Positions 1-9,024 are shown, counted from the first letter of the stretch. The stretch: 64,000 nucleotides of DNA from Croceivirga sp. (GCA_028284935.1 JANQQQ010000018.1:62001-126000), one strand, 5' to 3'. The notes: a model not told the origin generated them from the sequence alone. Translations and numbers: made by a program.

Positions 1-960
1 CGAACGAAAGCCAAAACCATGTGTGAATTCATCCAAAATGTTAAAGGGGCGAGGTTCGTAGTGGTCCAGATAGGTGTAAAAGATACTATTTGTGGTTCTC
101 AGCTTTGGATTAAATTGGTGGCTGTAGGAAACCCCCGTTAAGGTATACCTATTATCCTCAAAACCTCGGGCGGCCAGCCAGTTCGCCGCGGCCCTTCTGG
201 GGTCTTCCCTAAAATCTGTGGCATTTATGGTACTGGGAATGCCTGCATTGTAATCGATATGGTTGATTAAAAAGTCCAGCTTGCCTTTCTTACTTAAGCG
301 AACTGAAGAAGTCAATAAAAATCCATCCCGTTCAAAACTATTATTTTGTCGGAATCCATCCGTCTGAAGATGGTTGTAGCTAAAATTAATATTGAATCCT
401 TTTTCTGAGTGTCGAAACGCCAAGTTGTTCTTTGTGGTGTTGAAGGAACCGAAAGTGAAGGTATTGTTCAAAAAGGTTCGGCCCACTTCAGGAGGCTTGG
501 TGTTAAGAATAATGGCTCCTCCCAAATTGGCACCTAGGGAGGTTCCTTTTGGGCCTTTCACCACTTCAATCCTCCCCATATTCTCAAAATCATAAGCCTC
601 AATGGCAGAGACCCCTGTGCCATTGGTTACCGGAATGCCATTGAAATACATTCTAAGTTTATCCGTACCAAAAGGTGTTCGAGCCCCTATACCCCTGATG
701 GTAATCCTATTGGTATTTAATGCTCCGGAAAGGACGTATAGGCCGGAGATTTGATTAAGACCATTGGCAAAATCAATAGGGCTGAACTGCTCTAAATCGG
801 TAATGCCTACGCTTGAAGATTCGGTGATACCAATAGCCTTTTTTGAAATGAATTCCTCAATAAGGGTGACCTCATCTAGGGTGTTTATTGAATCGATTTG
901 TTGATTTTGGGAAATTGCCAAACTGGGAACAAGAAAAATCCAAAAAACTATTTTTTTCAT
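1..960 (-). CDS. TonB-dependent receptor, N-terminal part (runs off left edge)
   Basis: The first 320 residues of an outer-membrane TonB-dependent receptor are present; the rest lies beyond the window edge. It starts MKKIVFWIF with a Sec signal peptide ending near AISQ, and goes directly into a plug domain without the carboxypeptidase-like regulatory domain seen in the other receptors here. Plug features visible are RGIGARTPFGTDKLR, an FNGIPV loop, the IEVVKGP segment and LGGAIILNTKPP; early barrel strands follow. Such receptors import siderophores, vitamins or oligomers using TonB energy. Nothing in the N-terminal third tells the substrate. Confidence 0.9.
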   Translation of the reverse strand, partial: MKKIVFWIFLVPSLAISQNQQIDSINTLDEVTLIEEFISKKAIGITESSSVGITDLEQFSPIDFANGLNQISGLYVLSGALNTNRITIRGIGARTPFGTDKLRMYFNGIPVTNGTGVSAIEAYDFENMGRIEVVKGPKGTSLGANLGGAIILNTKPPEVGRTFLNNTFTFGSFNTTKNNLAFRHSEKGFNINFSYNHLQTDGFRQNNSFERDGFLLTSSVRLSKKGKLDFLINHIDYNAGIPSTINATDFREDPRRAAANWLAARGFEDNRYTLTGVSYSHQFNPKLRTTNSIFYTYLDHYEPRPFNILDEFTHGFGFRS

Positions 961-998
961 TGTTCCAAAGATGGGAATTTTAATCCTTAAAAGCTCCT

Positions 999-1193
999 TT
1001 ATTTTCTGAAGGAAAGCAAAATAAAAAATGCTCCTATAAAGCCTAAAACGATTCCCAATAAAAACAATAGGGCATAGTAAAATGGGGCACCTCCAAAGAA
1101 ATAGGTAGCCAGGGCAATTGTGGTCATGGTAATTCCACTAATGGCAAAAGCCCTTCCCAAATTATAGTTTTTACGATTTTTGTCATTTTCCAT
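999..1193 (-). CDS. Small two-TM membrane protein, unknown function
   Basis: This 64-residue protein begins MENDKNRKNYNLGRAF and has two hydrophobic helices, about residues 15-34 and 38-60, separated by FFGGAPFYY, with a short basic C-terminus. I start it at the ATG at 1193; an upstream in-frame start would read backwards through the xth start region and adds non-protein-like sequence. It sits back to back with xth and in front of the receptor that leaves the window. I do not recognise a family; its size and topology recall many small conserved flavobacterial membrane proteins. Confidence 0.65.
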   Translation of the reverse strand: MENDKNRKNYNLGRAFAISGITMTTIALATYFFGGAPFYYALLFLLGIVLGFIGAFFILLSFRK

Positions 1194-1239
1194 GATGGGC
1201 CGGTTAGGTTGGTTATTTTTAGCAAATAAATAAAAAGAT

Positions 1240-2004
1240 ATGAAAATTGTCTCGTACAATGTAAATGGTATTCGTGCTGCAATGAACAAAGGGTTTGTGG
1301 AATGGCTGGGGGCAGTGGATGCCGATGTGGTCTGTATCCAGGAGACTAAGGCTATGAAGGAACAAGTTGACGTTACTGCCCTGGAAGGCATAGGATATGA
1401 GCACCATTACTGGTTCAGTGCCCAAAAAAAGGGGTACAGTGGAGTGGCGGTATTATGCAAGAACCAACCGGACCATGTGGAATTTGGAACAGGAATCGAT
1501 TATATGGATCAAGAAGGTCGGAATCTTCGGGTCGACTTTGGTGACGTTTCGGTAATGAGTATGTATTTACCCTCAGGAACCAATTTAAATCGCCTTGAAT
1601 TTAAACTGACCTATATGGCCGATTTTCAAAAGTATGCGGATGAACTACGTAAGAAACGCCCTAACCTTGTCGTTTGTGGGGATTACAACATCTGCCATGA
1701 GGCCATTGATATCCACGACCCCGTTAGGAACAAAAATGTATCCGGCTTTTTACCCGTAGAGCGGGAATGGATCGGTAATTTTATTAAAACCGGATTTATA
1801 GACAGTTTCCGACATTTTAATGAGGAACCCCATAACTATACCTGGTGGAGCTACCGAGCGAATGCCAGGGCAAATAACAAAGGATGGCGGTTGGATTATG
1901 GTATGGTCAATGAAAGTCTTAAAGACCGCTTAATGCGTTCCGTGATATTAACCGAGGCCAAACATAGTGATCACTGTCCCATTTTATTGGAAATTGAAAA
2001 ATAA
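1240..2004 (+). CDS. xth: Exodeoxyribonuclease III (AP endonuclease)
   Basis: A 254-residue DNA repair enzyme of the ExoIII/APE1 family, which cuts DNA 5' of abasic sites and removes 3' blocking groups with Mg2+. The family motifs are all visible: SYNVNGIRAA at the N-terminus, CIQETK carrying the metal-binding Glu, CGDYNICHE with catalytic Asp/Asn, LDYGMV, and the C-terminal SDHCPI with the catalytic His. Length and start fit the family. A short hairpin (2016-2037) after the stop probably ends the transcript; tas follows with its own promoter-like element. Confidence 0.96.
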   Translation: MKIVSYNVNGIRAAMNKGFVEWLGAVDADVVCIQETKAMKEQVDVTALEGIGYEHHYWFSAQKKGYSGVAVLCKNQPDHVEFGTGIDYMDQEGRNLRVDFGDVSVMSMYLPSGTNLNRLEFKLTYMADFQKYADELRKKRPNLVVCGDYNICHEAIDIHDPVRNKNVSGFLPVEREWIGNFIKTGFIDSFRHFNEEPHNYTWWSYRANARANNKGWRLDYGMVNESLKDRLMRSVILTEAKHSDHCPILLEIEK

Positions 2005-2015
2005 CGTTCCCTTAA

Positions 2016-2037
2016 AAAGCCGACCTTGTCGGTTTGG
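2016..2037 (+). terminator. Probable terminator after xth
   Basis: A stem of about eight pairs centred on GCCGAC/GTCGG(T) with a three-base loop, followed by only a short T run. It lies 12 bases after the xth stop and just before the tas -7 element. The weak T tract makes it a modest terminator. Confidence 0.5.
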
Positions 2038-2038
2038 C

Positions 2039-2046
2039 TATATTTG
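2039..2046 (+). promoter_or_regulatory. Promoter -7 element for tas
   Basis: TATATTTG matches the Bacteroidota -7 consensus TAnnTTTG and ends 27 bases before the ATG at 2074. No clear TTTG is seen at -33. Confidence 0.5.
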
Positions 2047-2073
2047 ACGTTTTCTAAGCCAAACTATGCCTGT

Positions 2074-3114
2074 ATGAAATATACAAGACTACCCACCACC
2101 AACATACGTATCAGTAAAATCTGTTTGGGAACCATGACTTGGGGTCGGCAAAATTCAGAGGAGGAGGGGCATGAGCAGATGGACTATGCCCTAGATCAAG
2201 GCATCAATTTCTTTGATACGGCTGAGCTGTACCCTATTCCTCCAAAAAAGGAATTATACGCCGTGACTGAAGAAATCATCGGAAGCTGGTTCAAGAAAAC
2301 TGGAAATCGGGATAAGGTGGTTTTGGCTTCAAAAATTGCAGGGCCGGCTCCTTTCACAAAACATATTCGAACAACAGGTTTCAGTAGGGATTCCATTAGT
2401 ACTGCGGTGCATGGAAGTTTGAAGCGATTGCAGACCGATTATATAGATTTGTATCAGCTACATTGGCCGGAACGGAACACCAATTTTTTTGGGCAAAGGG
2501 GTTATGATTCCGAAAACCATGATTTTTGGGAGGATAACATCCATCAAATATTGGAAACCCTTCGGGATTTGGTCCAAGAAGGGAAGATTCGTCATGTAGG
2601 ATTGTCAAATGAGACCCCATGGGGAGCTATGCGATACCTTGAGGAAAGTAAGGTGCATGAAGATTTACCGCGAATGTTGACCATTCAAAATCCATATAGT
2701 TTATTGAATCGATTGTTCGAAGTAGGATTGTCTGAAATATCCATGCGTGAGAAAATAGGCTTATTGGCCTACTCTCCCCTAGGTTTTGGAGTCTTGAGCG
2801 GAAAATATTTAGAAGAGATTAAACCTAGAAAGGGAAGGTTGACCTTATTTCCCAATTATAGCCGGTATAGCGGGAAGAACGCCACCCTTGCTACACAGCG
2901 CTATGCTGATTTGGCAGAAGAACATGGTCTGTCCTTAACCCAAATGGCGTTGGCCTTTGTGAATACACGTCCATTTATAACCAGTAATATTATTGGTGCT
3001 ACCACGATGGAACAGTTAAAGGAGAATGTTGACTCCATTAACGTGAAATTATCGGATGCCGTTCTGGAAGGAATTGAGGCCATTCATAACGAAATTCCCA
3101 ATCCTGCTCCATGA
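2074..3114 (+). CDS. tas: NADP(H)-dependent aldo-keto reductase, Tas family
   Basis: A 346-residue TIM-barrel oxidoreductase very close in pattern to E. coli Tas. Visible motifs: LGTMTWGRQNSEEE at the start, FDTAELYP with the catalytic Asp/Tyr, ASKIAGP with the catalytic Lys, LYQLHWPERNTNFFG with the His, and the cofactor-site stretch LAYSPLGFGVLSGKY, ending NPAP as in Tas. I chose the ATG at 2074; the open frame extends upstream from a TTG at 2026, but that part covers the promoter. Its physiological substrate is not known; in E. coli tas was linked to tyrosine auxotroph suppression. The stop overlaps the start of a tiny membrane-protein frame. Confidence 0.93.
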   Translation: MKYTRLPTTNIRISKICLGTMTWGRQNSEEEGHEQMDYALDQGINFFDTAELYPIPPKKELYAVTEEIIGSWFKKTGNRDKVVLASKIAGPAPFTKHIRTTGFSRDSISTAVHGSLKRLQTDYIDLYQLHWPERNTNFFGQRGYDSENHDFWEDNIHQILETLRDLVQEGKIRHVGLSNETPWGAMRYLEESKVHEDLPRMLTIQNPYSLLNRLFEVGLSEISMREKIGLLAYSPLGFGVLSGKYLEEIKPRKGRLTLFPNYSRYSGKNATLATQRYADLAEEHGLSLTQMALAFVNTRPFITSNIIGATTMEQLKENVDSINVKLSDAVLEGIEAIHNEIPNPAP

Positions 3115-3218
3115 TACTCAACATTTTTTTACGAATAGGATTCGGTCAAGTAGTACTAATAGTTGTAGTTATTTTGATCATCTTCCTTGCCACCAGGATG
3201 TTTCGAAACAAGCGGTAA
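3111..3218 (+). CDS. Possible 35-residue single-TM protein coupled to tas
   Basis: An ATG that overlaps the tas stop as ATGA opens a 35-codon frame reading MILNIFLRIGFGQVVLIV, continuing as a strongly hydrophobic stretch to residue 26 and ending in a positively charged tail RMFRNKR before TAA. The ATGA overlap, one clean membrane helix and a basic end in the positive-inside sense argue for a real small protein. The N-terminal pattern G-x-x-Q then aliphatic residues recalls the TatA transmembrane helix, but the amphipathic helix of TatA is missing. Function unknown. Confidence 0.45.
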   Translation: MILNIFLRIGFGQVVLIVVVILIIFLATRMFRNKR

Positions 3219-3237
3219 ATCCAAATTCAGTTTTATA

Positions 3238-5394
3238 TTAATCCGAGGATAAGGTATATGCCCTGTACTCATCTCCAGAAGCTGTACCCATCTTGCCGCC
3301 TCCGCAGGCGATGACCAAAAATTGTTTTCCCTCCACTTCATAGGTAGCAGGCGTGGCGTATCCTCCGGCAGGAAGTTGGTCTTCCCATAATTGTCTTCCA
3401 GTATTTAAATCAAAGGCACGGATCTTTTCATCATTGGTTGCTGCGATGAAAAGTACGCCCCCTGCAGTGATGACCGGACCGCCATAATTTTCGGTTCCTG
3501 AAACGGGAACATTGGGGTCGTTGAGTTTTTCTTCATGACCCAAAGGTACTTTCCATAGATATTCCCCTGTATTCAAATCAATGGCATTCAAGGTGCCCCA
3601 GGGCGGTTTTACCACGGGAAAGCCTCTTTCATCTTTAAAACGGCCAAAACCCGCCACGGCATAGGGTACTTTTATAGATGATTGTTCTGCCCGGTGATCG
3701 GTTTCCATTTCCATTTTAGATACAAAATGGGCAATGGCATCAATTTCGGATTCCGATAGATTGGGCATGCCAGGCATGGCCCCTTTCCCATTTTTGATAA
3801 TGCTTCCAATGGAATCCAATCCAAATCGTTCCTTTACATGCTGCAGTTCTGGAATACCGGCCAAGCCTTGTAGTTCACCACCATGGCATCGCGCACAATG
3901 AATTTGGGTCAATGCTTCCCCGGGATGAGTGTCTTGACCATCGCCCTCTGTCACCTCTTTCATGCGCACAATCCAGGCCATCTCATTGGAGTTCACGTAC
4001 ATGACCCCATTTCTGGGGTCAAGTGCGGCACCACCCCATTCCGCACCGCCATCGGCTCCAGGATAAAGAATGGTTCCTGTAGTATCGATGGGAATGAACT
4101 GTCCTTTTGAAGTAACACTTCGTAATTTTTCCAATACTGTTGGAGGGTCAATATTTTGGTCTTTATCCACAAAATCATCTACAAAAGCGGGACGGTTAGG
4201 GTCATATAGATCATCTTCATTTAGTTGTTGTCTTGCAAAAGGTTCGGGCTTTTTAGGTAGGGGTTGGGTAGGATGTGCCTGTTCCCCGGCCAGTGAAGAA
4301 GCTGGATAAGATTTTTCTTCAATTGGGAACATAGGTTCGCCAGTAACCCTATTAAATACAAAAACATGGCCGCTTTTGGTCACTTGGGCCACGGCCGGAA
4401 TTTTTTCACCATCCCTCTCCATTTCAAAAAGATTGGGTGGAGCTGGTAAGTCCCTATCCCACATATCATGCCGTATAAATTGAAAATGCCAGAGGCGTTC
4501 ACCGGTTTTGGCATCCAGAGCCAATAGACAATTGGCAAATAGATTTTCCCCATGACGATCCCCGCCGTACCAATCAAATGCTGCAGAGCCTGTTGGAAAA
4601 TAGACAATTCCACGTTCCAAATCCACAGCATTGCCCGACCAACTATTGGCCCCTCCCACCGTTTTATGGGCGTCTTTGGGCCAGGTATCATAGCCAAACT
4701 CTCCTGGTTGGGGAATGGTGTGAAATGTCCACTCTATTTTTCCCGTGCGCACATCATAGGCACGGATATGACCGGGGGAGGAACCGGGGCCTTCACCTAC
4801 CCGAGTGCCCATGATTATAAGATTTTTAAAGATGGCCCCAGGAGTATTTGCGTACACTGCCATTTGGGCAATCTCCCTTCCAAGGCCTGCCCTTAAATCA
4901 ATACTGCCGTTATCCCCAAAAGTGGAAATGGGTTCTCCCGTTTTTGCTGAAACGGCATACAATCGAAATCCAGAAGCAAAAAATAGTCTTGACTCCTCAT
5001 CAGGTTGATTTGATTCCCAGTAACTCAATCCCCGATTTAAACCAAGTCCAGTGTTATCCTTGTCCGAAGGAACATATTTCCAAAGTTCTTCTCCAGTTGC
5101 TGCACTTAGTGCAAAGAGTTCGATAGCGGGATTTACTCCGTAAAGAATACTGCCAATGATTAAAGGATTGGTTTGTATCTGCGTGGTTCGCCCCTCTTCC
5201 AAACCACCACTTTTATAGGTCCACGCCAGTTCCAGTGAACTGACATTCGAGGTATCTATTTGATTCAAAATGGAATAGTGGGTTCGTTCCGGGTCACCCA
5301 AATAGTGTTGCCAAGTGGTAAAGGAGTTTTTTGAGGTGTCTTCTGCACATGAGAACAAAAGGAAAATAAGGAGGGTAAAACCATACTTTTTCAT
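3238..5394 (-). CDS. PQQ-dependent dehydrogenase with inserted cytochrome c domain, lipoprotein
   Basis: This 718-residue protein starts at MKKYGFTLLIFLLFSC, a lipoprotein signal with a lipobox Cys, so it is likely anchored in the periplasm. The body is an eight-bladed quinoprotein propeller: repeated LDAKTGERLWHF / LNTGEYLWKV / LNTGRQLWED blade motifs, GGANSWSG, FIRHDMWDRDLP and the closing GGVLFIAATNDEKIRAFD. Between blades, residues 500-504 read CARCH, a heme c attachment site, with a downstream AMPGMP carrying the likely Met ligand. Known relatives oxidise sugars or alcohols and pass electrons via heme to the respiratory chain. No PQQ synthesis gene is in the window. The substrate cannot be told. 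Confidence 0.9.
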   Translation of the reverse strand: MKKYGFTLLIFLLFSCAEDTSKNSFTTWQHYLGDPERTHYSILNQIDTSNVSSLELAWTYKSGGLEEGRTTQIQTNPLIIGSILYGVNPAIELFALSAATGEELWKYVPSDKDNTGLGLNRGLSYWESNQPDEESRLFFASGFRLYAVSAKTGEPISTFGDNGSIDLRAGLGREIAQMAVYANTPGAIFKNLIIMGTRVGEGPGSSPGHIRAYDVRTGKIEWTFHTIPQPGEFGYDTWPKDAHKTVGGANSWSGNAVDLERGIVYFPTGSAAFDWYGGDRHGENLFANCLLALDAKTGERLWHFQFIRHDMWDRDLPAPPNLFEMERDGEKIPAVAQVTKSGHVFVFNRVTGEPMFPIEEKSYPASSLAGEQAHPTQPLPKKPEPFARQQLNEDDLYDPNRPAFVDDFVDKDQNIDPPTVLEKLRSVTSKGQFIPIDTTGTILYPGADGGAEWGGAALDPRNGVMYVNSNEMAWIVRMKEVTEGDGQDTHPGEALTQIHCARCHGGELQGLAGIPELQHVKERFGLDSIGSIIKNGKGAMPGMPNLSESEIDAIAHFVSKMEMETDHRAEQSSIKVPYAVAGFGRFKDERGFPVVKPPWGTLNAIDLNTGEYLWKVPLGHEEKLNDPNVPVSGTENYGGPVITAGGVLFIAATNDEKIRAFDLNTGRQLWEDQLPAGGYATPATYEVEGKQFLVIACGGGKMGTASGDEYRAYTLSSD

Positions 5395-5425
5395 GCTGGC
5401 GATTTTCCTAAAAATAAGGAAAATA

Positions 5426-6787
5426 TCAGCCAAACAAATAGGTAACCACATCTTCTACTTTGGATACCAATCGCACTTCAACTTTTGGCTTTTTAATACC
5501 GATTTTATTGCTTTTGGAAATAAAAATGGTCGAAAAACCTAATTTTTCAGCTTCAAGAATGCGCTGGTCAACGCGTTGGACAGGCCGAATTTCCCCTGCC
5601 AAGCCAATCTCAGCAGCAAAGCATATTCCTTTTTCAATGGGAATATCGGCGTTACTGGAAAGGATGGCAACCATGACTGCCAAATCGATGGCGGGATCGT
5701 CCACGGAAATTCCGCCGGTAATGTTCAAGAAAACATCCTTAGCTGCCAATTTAAAACCAGCTCGCTTTTCCAAGACGGCCAATAGCATGTTCAGCCGTTT
5801 GGCGTTAAAACCCGTGGCGGAACGTTGGGGTGTTCCATATACCGCCGTACTGACCAAGGCCTGAACCTCAATCATTAAGGGCCTTATGCCTTCAACGGTA
5901 GCCGCAATTGCGGTACCGCTGAGCTCTCCTTCACTATTGGAGATTAATACTTCAGATGGGTTCACTACCTCCCTGAGTCCGTTACCCTGCATTTCATAAA
6001 TACCCAACTCAGCAGTGGAACCAAATCGGTTTTTTAAAGAGCGAAGGATACGGTATACATAGTTACGATCCCCTTCAAACTGAAGCACGGTATCCACCAT
6101 ATGTTCCAAAATTTTGGGTCCTGCGATGGTACCATCTTTTGTAATATGCCCAACTAAAATGACCGGGGTATTACTTTCTTTGGCAAATTTGATAAGTTCG
6201 GCCGTACATTCCCGAATCTGCGAGATACTGCCAGCAGCTGATTCAATATAATCCGTGTGTAGGGTTTGAATGGAATCAATAATGATTAAATCAGGTTCCG
6301 TAGCTACAATTTGTTGGAAAATATTTTGTGTCTTAGTTTCGGTAAGCACGAAGCAGTTTTGGGAATTCGGAAGAATTCGGTCTGCCCGCATTTTGATTTG
6401 CTTTTGGCTTTCCTCTCCGGAAACATAAAGGGTTTTCACGGGCAGCTTCAGTGCAATTTGAAGGAGTAGGGTGCTTTTCCCAATTCCAGGTTCACCGCCC
6501 AAGAGTGTTAAGGAGCCAGGGACCAACCCACCACCCAAAACACGGTTGAACTCTTGGTCCAACATAGTAATACGAATCTCCGACTCATTTGTAATTTGAT
6601 GGACCGGGAGCGGTTTGGCAGTTCTGGAAGAACCGTTTGTGGAAGTTTTCCAAGTGTTCTTGGGTTGTTTTTGCACCACTTCCTCTACAACGGTATTCCA
6701 TTGTTTGCATGAGGAACACTGTCCCACCCATTTAGGGTATTGGGCGCCGCAGTTTTGACAGAAATAGGCAACTTTCGTCTTGGCCAT
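5426..6787 (-). CDS. radA: DNA repair protein RadA
   Basis: A 453-residue RecA-like helicase that helps branch migration during recombinational repair. The N-terminal zinc finger has Cys10, Cys13, Cys24 and Cys27; the Walker A motif is GGEPGIGKST; the RadA-specific LKNRFGS motif follows; and the C-terminal third is the Lon-protease-like domain (LAVMVAILSS, EIGLAGEIRPV). Length and start are standard. A TATCTTTA element at 6807-6814 on the minus strand, 20 bases upstream, is a possible -7 box. The PQQ dehydrogenase starts 31 bases after it and may be co-transcribed. Confidence 0.97.
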   Translation of the reverse strand: MAKTKVAYFCQNCGAQYPKWVGQCSSCKQWNTVVEEVVQKQPKNTWKTSTNGSSRTAKPLPVHQITNESEIRITMLDQEFNRVLGGGLVPGSLTLLGGEPGIGKSTLLLQIALKLPVKTLYVSGEESQKQIKMRADRILPNSQNCFVLTETKTQNIFQQIVATEPDLIIIDSIQTLHTDYIESAAGSISQIRECTAELIKFAKESNTPVILVGHITKDGTIAGPKILEHMVDTVLQFEGDRNYVYRILRSLKNRFGSTAELGIYEMQGNGLREVVNPSEVLISNSEGELSGTAIAATVEGIRPLMIEVQALVSTAVYGTPQRSATGFNAKRLNMLLAVLEKRAGFKLAAKDVFLNITGGISVDDPAIDLAVMVAILSSNADIPIEKGICFAAEIGLAGEIRPVQRVDQRILEAEKLGFSTIFISKSNKIGIKKPKVEVRLVSKVEDVVTYLFG

Positions 6788-6889
6788 CTAAAGCTCGGAA
6801 TTTGGCTAAAGATAGTGTTTTGGATGGTTGGTACTTGAATTCCAGAACTAAGAAATATACCGAAATAATTATCAAAACATGGAATCCAA

Positions 6890-8032
6890 CTAGTATCCAA
6901 AATCTGCCTTAATGGCATCAATTTTTTCCAAAGCCATGTCTTTGGTCAGAAAGTCAATGGGCTCCATCAAAAATGATTTTTCAAAGGCCTTCATGGCTTT
7001 TTTGGGTTCGCCAGCGAGTTCTAAATGTTCTCCTTCCAGATAAAATCCGAGCATGGTTTCTGGAAATTGCTCTTTGCAGATGTCAGCGAGTGCTTTCAAA
7101 GAATCAAAATCATCTTTCTTTAAAGCACCGGCATAAATGGCCATGATATCATTTAATTCCACTTCCTTTCTAAAACCCAACAGGTTTTCTATCATGCCAT
7201 ATTTGTCCTTCAAGTATTGGATAACGGGCTCATTGGAAGTTAGGATTTGCTCTTTATATTCCTTGGGACTTATGGGACGGAACAGTTTGAAAACGTTGTC
7301 AAATGCTTTACTGATGCCATAGGCAGCAATGGATATATGATCGGGTTCTTTGTATTCATCAAAGAAATAGTGCAAGTTCTCTTTGCCAATGGAGGCAATG
7401 GCGTTGTTCATTTGAAGGATTCGGTTGCGGTCCTCGGCCTTACCTTTTTCCAACACGAGGTTATAGAAAATCTCCTGATTTAAGTCGGACAGTCTAGAAG
7501 GTATTCTACTTTCCATTTCGGTAGCCAAAACGGGTGAAATGATTAGATATGAATTGAACAATGACTTGTCCTTAAATAAAAAGTAATTTCCAAAATTGGC
7601 CGTTATGTCATATCCAATGAACATTTTAAAAGGAGCCACGTTGTAGCTGGTCTCTAAGTAAGGAATCAATTCAGTTCCCAAAAACTCGTAAAAGAGCTTC
7701 CCTTTTTCTGTAGGTAATCCGGTGGTTTGCTCAAAGTCGCAATCTTCCCAGCGGAGCTCATTTTCTTCTTGATGTACCCCTACAATAATGGATTCCGGCA
7801 TGCGGTTGTATTTACTGAAAAACTTGGCATTGGAAACTACAAGGTCAAAGAGATAGTCTGCATCCAACACTAAAATCAAGGGATATTTTTTGTCTTCGGA
7901 ATAATTCTCTGGGAAATAGTAGGAGACGTCCCTTCTTTCCTGCAATTTGAACGATTCAAAGATTTCTTTTTTTACTTGGCCGTTCAGTCCAAGGCAGAGT
8001 AAGCCAAAAAGGAAAAGTAGTGGTTTGTTCAT
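6890..8032 (-). CDS. Esterase-fold secreted protein lacking the catalytic Ser
   Basis: A 380-residue exported protein with a signal peptide (MNKPLLFLFGLLCLGLNGQ). Residues 30-270 fit the putative-esterase (esterase D/IroE-like) alpha/beta hydrolase fold: YPLILVLDADYLF, ESIIVGVHQ, LIPYLETSY and YLIISPVLA. The nucleophile elbow, normally GHSxGG, reads G140-Y-D142-I-T-A, so the Ser is an Asp and the glycines are lost. The last 100 residues look helical and TPR-like (ALKKDDFDSLKALADI, AGEPKKAMKAFEKSF). I infer a non-hydrolytic or altered-function member. It stands alone between radA and a flippase-like gene. Confidence 0.75.
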   Translation of the reverse strand: MNKPLLFLFGLLCLGLNGQVKKEIFESFKLQERRDVSYYFPENYSEDKKYPLILVLDADYLFDLVVSNAKFFSKYNRMPESIIVGVHQEENELRWEDCDFEQTTGLPTEKGKLFYEFLGTELIPYLETSYNVAPFKMFIGYDITANFGNYFLFKDKSLFNSYLIISPVLATEMESRIPSRLSDLNQEIFYNLVLEKGKAEDRNRILQMNNAIASIGKENLHYFFDEYKEPDHISIAAYGISKAFDNVFKLFRPISPKEYKEQILTSNEPVIQYLKDKYGMIENLLGFRKEVELNDIMAIYAGALKKDDFDSLKALADICKEQFPETMLGFYLEGEHLELAGEPKKAMKAFEKSFLMEPIDFLTKDMALEKIDAIKADFGY

Positions 8033-8057
8033 GGGGTATTGGTTTGATAATCAGAGA

Positions 8058-9023
8058 TTATCGATTTCGATTCAATAACGGTAAGAGCATAAAGGATATT
8101 GCCCCAAGGATAACGATCATTAAGGTTTGGGCAATCCACATAATCCATCCAAAGGCATCGCCGGAATTGGATGAAATGCCAAATAGCGCCAGTGCTGCAC
8201 TGACAAAAACAGGATAGCCCCCTAATCCTCCTGGGAAAACCATCATGGCAAAAGCTCCTGCGACGAAGGCCACCAAAAGCTCGGACAGCCCCAAAGCCGT
8301 AGTTTCAGGAATCGCAAATTTTATGGCCCAAAACATACCCACATAACAGATCCAAATAAAAAACGTATGAAGAATGAAAGGCCATTTGTCCCTCATTTTT
8401 AAAATGCTGCTTACCCCTTGGAGCATCCCATTTAAAAACTTTTTGATTTTTAAAAGGAATCCGTCTTTCGCTTTTCCAACCAAGCGTAAAAGCACAATAA
8501 GGCCAAAAATTCCAAGGATGAGGATCGCAATACTAAAAACCAAGTTAAGGCCATAATCTTCTAGATAGCCAAGGACAAAATTTGTTTGTAAGAGCAATGC
8601 GCATATAATAATGAGCAGCAACATAATAACGTCAATGACCCTTTCCGTAACAATGGTCCCAAATCCTTTTTCAAAAGGAACATCTTCATAAGTGGTCAAA
8701 GCAGTGGCCCTTAAAAATTCTCCCGAACGTGGAACACCGAGGTTAGCCAAATAAGCTATCATGACCATAAAGAAATTATTGCTGACCTTAGGGGTATAAC
8801 CTAAAGGACGTAAGAGGTAATTCCACCTTATGGCTCTTGAAACATGACTGAGTATTCCTATGACTATCGAGATTGATATCCAAAATGGGTTGGCTTTGGC
8901 AATATTGTCCACAATATTTTTTCTATCCGCCGGAGATGTACTGCTGTAAAGAAAAATAAGCAATGCAATCCCTAAGCCAAAAGGAACAACAATCTTAAGT
9001 GCTTTTTTAAACGTTTTGGACAA
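8058..9023 (-). CDS. Lysylphosphatidylglycerol synthase TM-domain / flippase-like membrane protein
   Basis: A 321-residue polytopic membrane protein of the UPF0104/AglD2-like family, with about eight hydrophobic segments and the family signatures HVSRAIRWNYLL, LGVPRSGEFLRATAL, GTIVTERVIDV and FPGGLGGYP. Members are thought to act as lipid or lipid-linked sugar flippases; the substrate here is unknown. The best start is a TTG at 9023, one base after the panD stop, because no in-frame ATG occurs before the second membrane helix. This implies co-translation with panD. Confidence 0.85.
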   Translation of the reverse strand: MSKTFKKALKIVVPFGLGIALLIFLYSSTSPADRKNIVDNIAKANPFWISISIVIGILSHVSRAIRWNYLLRPLGYTPKVSNNFFMVMIAYLANLGVPRSGEFLRATALTTYEDVPFEKGFGTIVTERVIDVIMLLLIIICALLLQTNFVLGYLEDYGLNLVFSIAILILGIFGLIVLLRLVGKAKDGFLLKIKKFLNGMLQGVSSILKMRDKWPFILHTFFIWICYVGMFWAIKFAIPETTALGLSELLVAFVAGAFAMMVFPGGLGGYPVFVSAALALFGISSNSGDAFGWIMWIAQTLMIVILGAISFMLLPLLNRNR

Positions 9024-9024
9024 A

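Noticed and set aside
5460-5864. 134-codon plus-strand frame
   Set aside because: Antisense to radA, which is fully conserved; no sign of independent coding.
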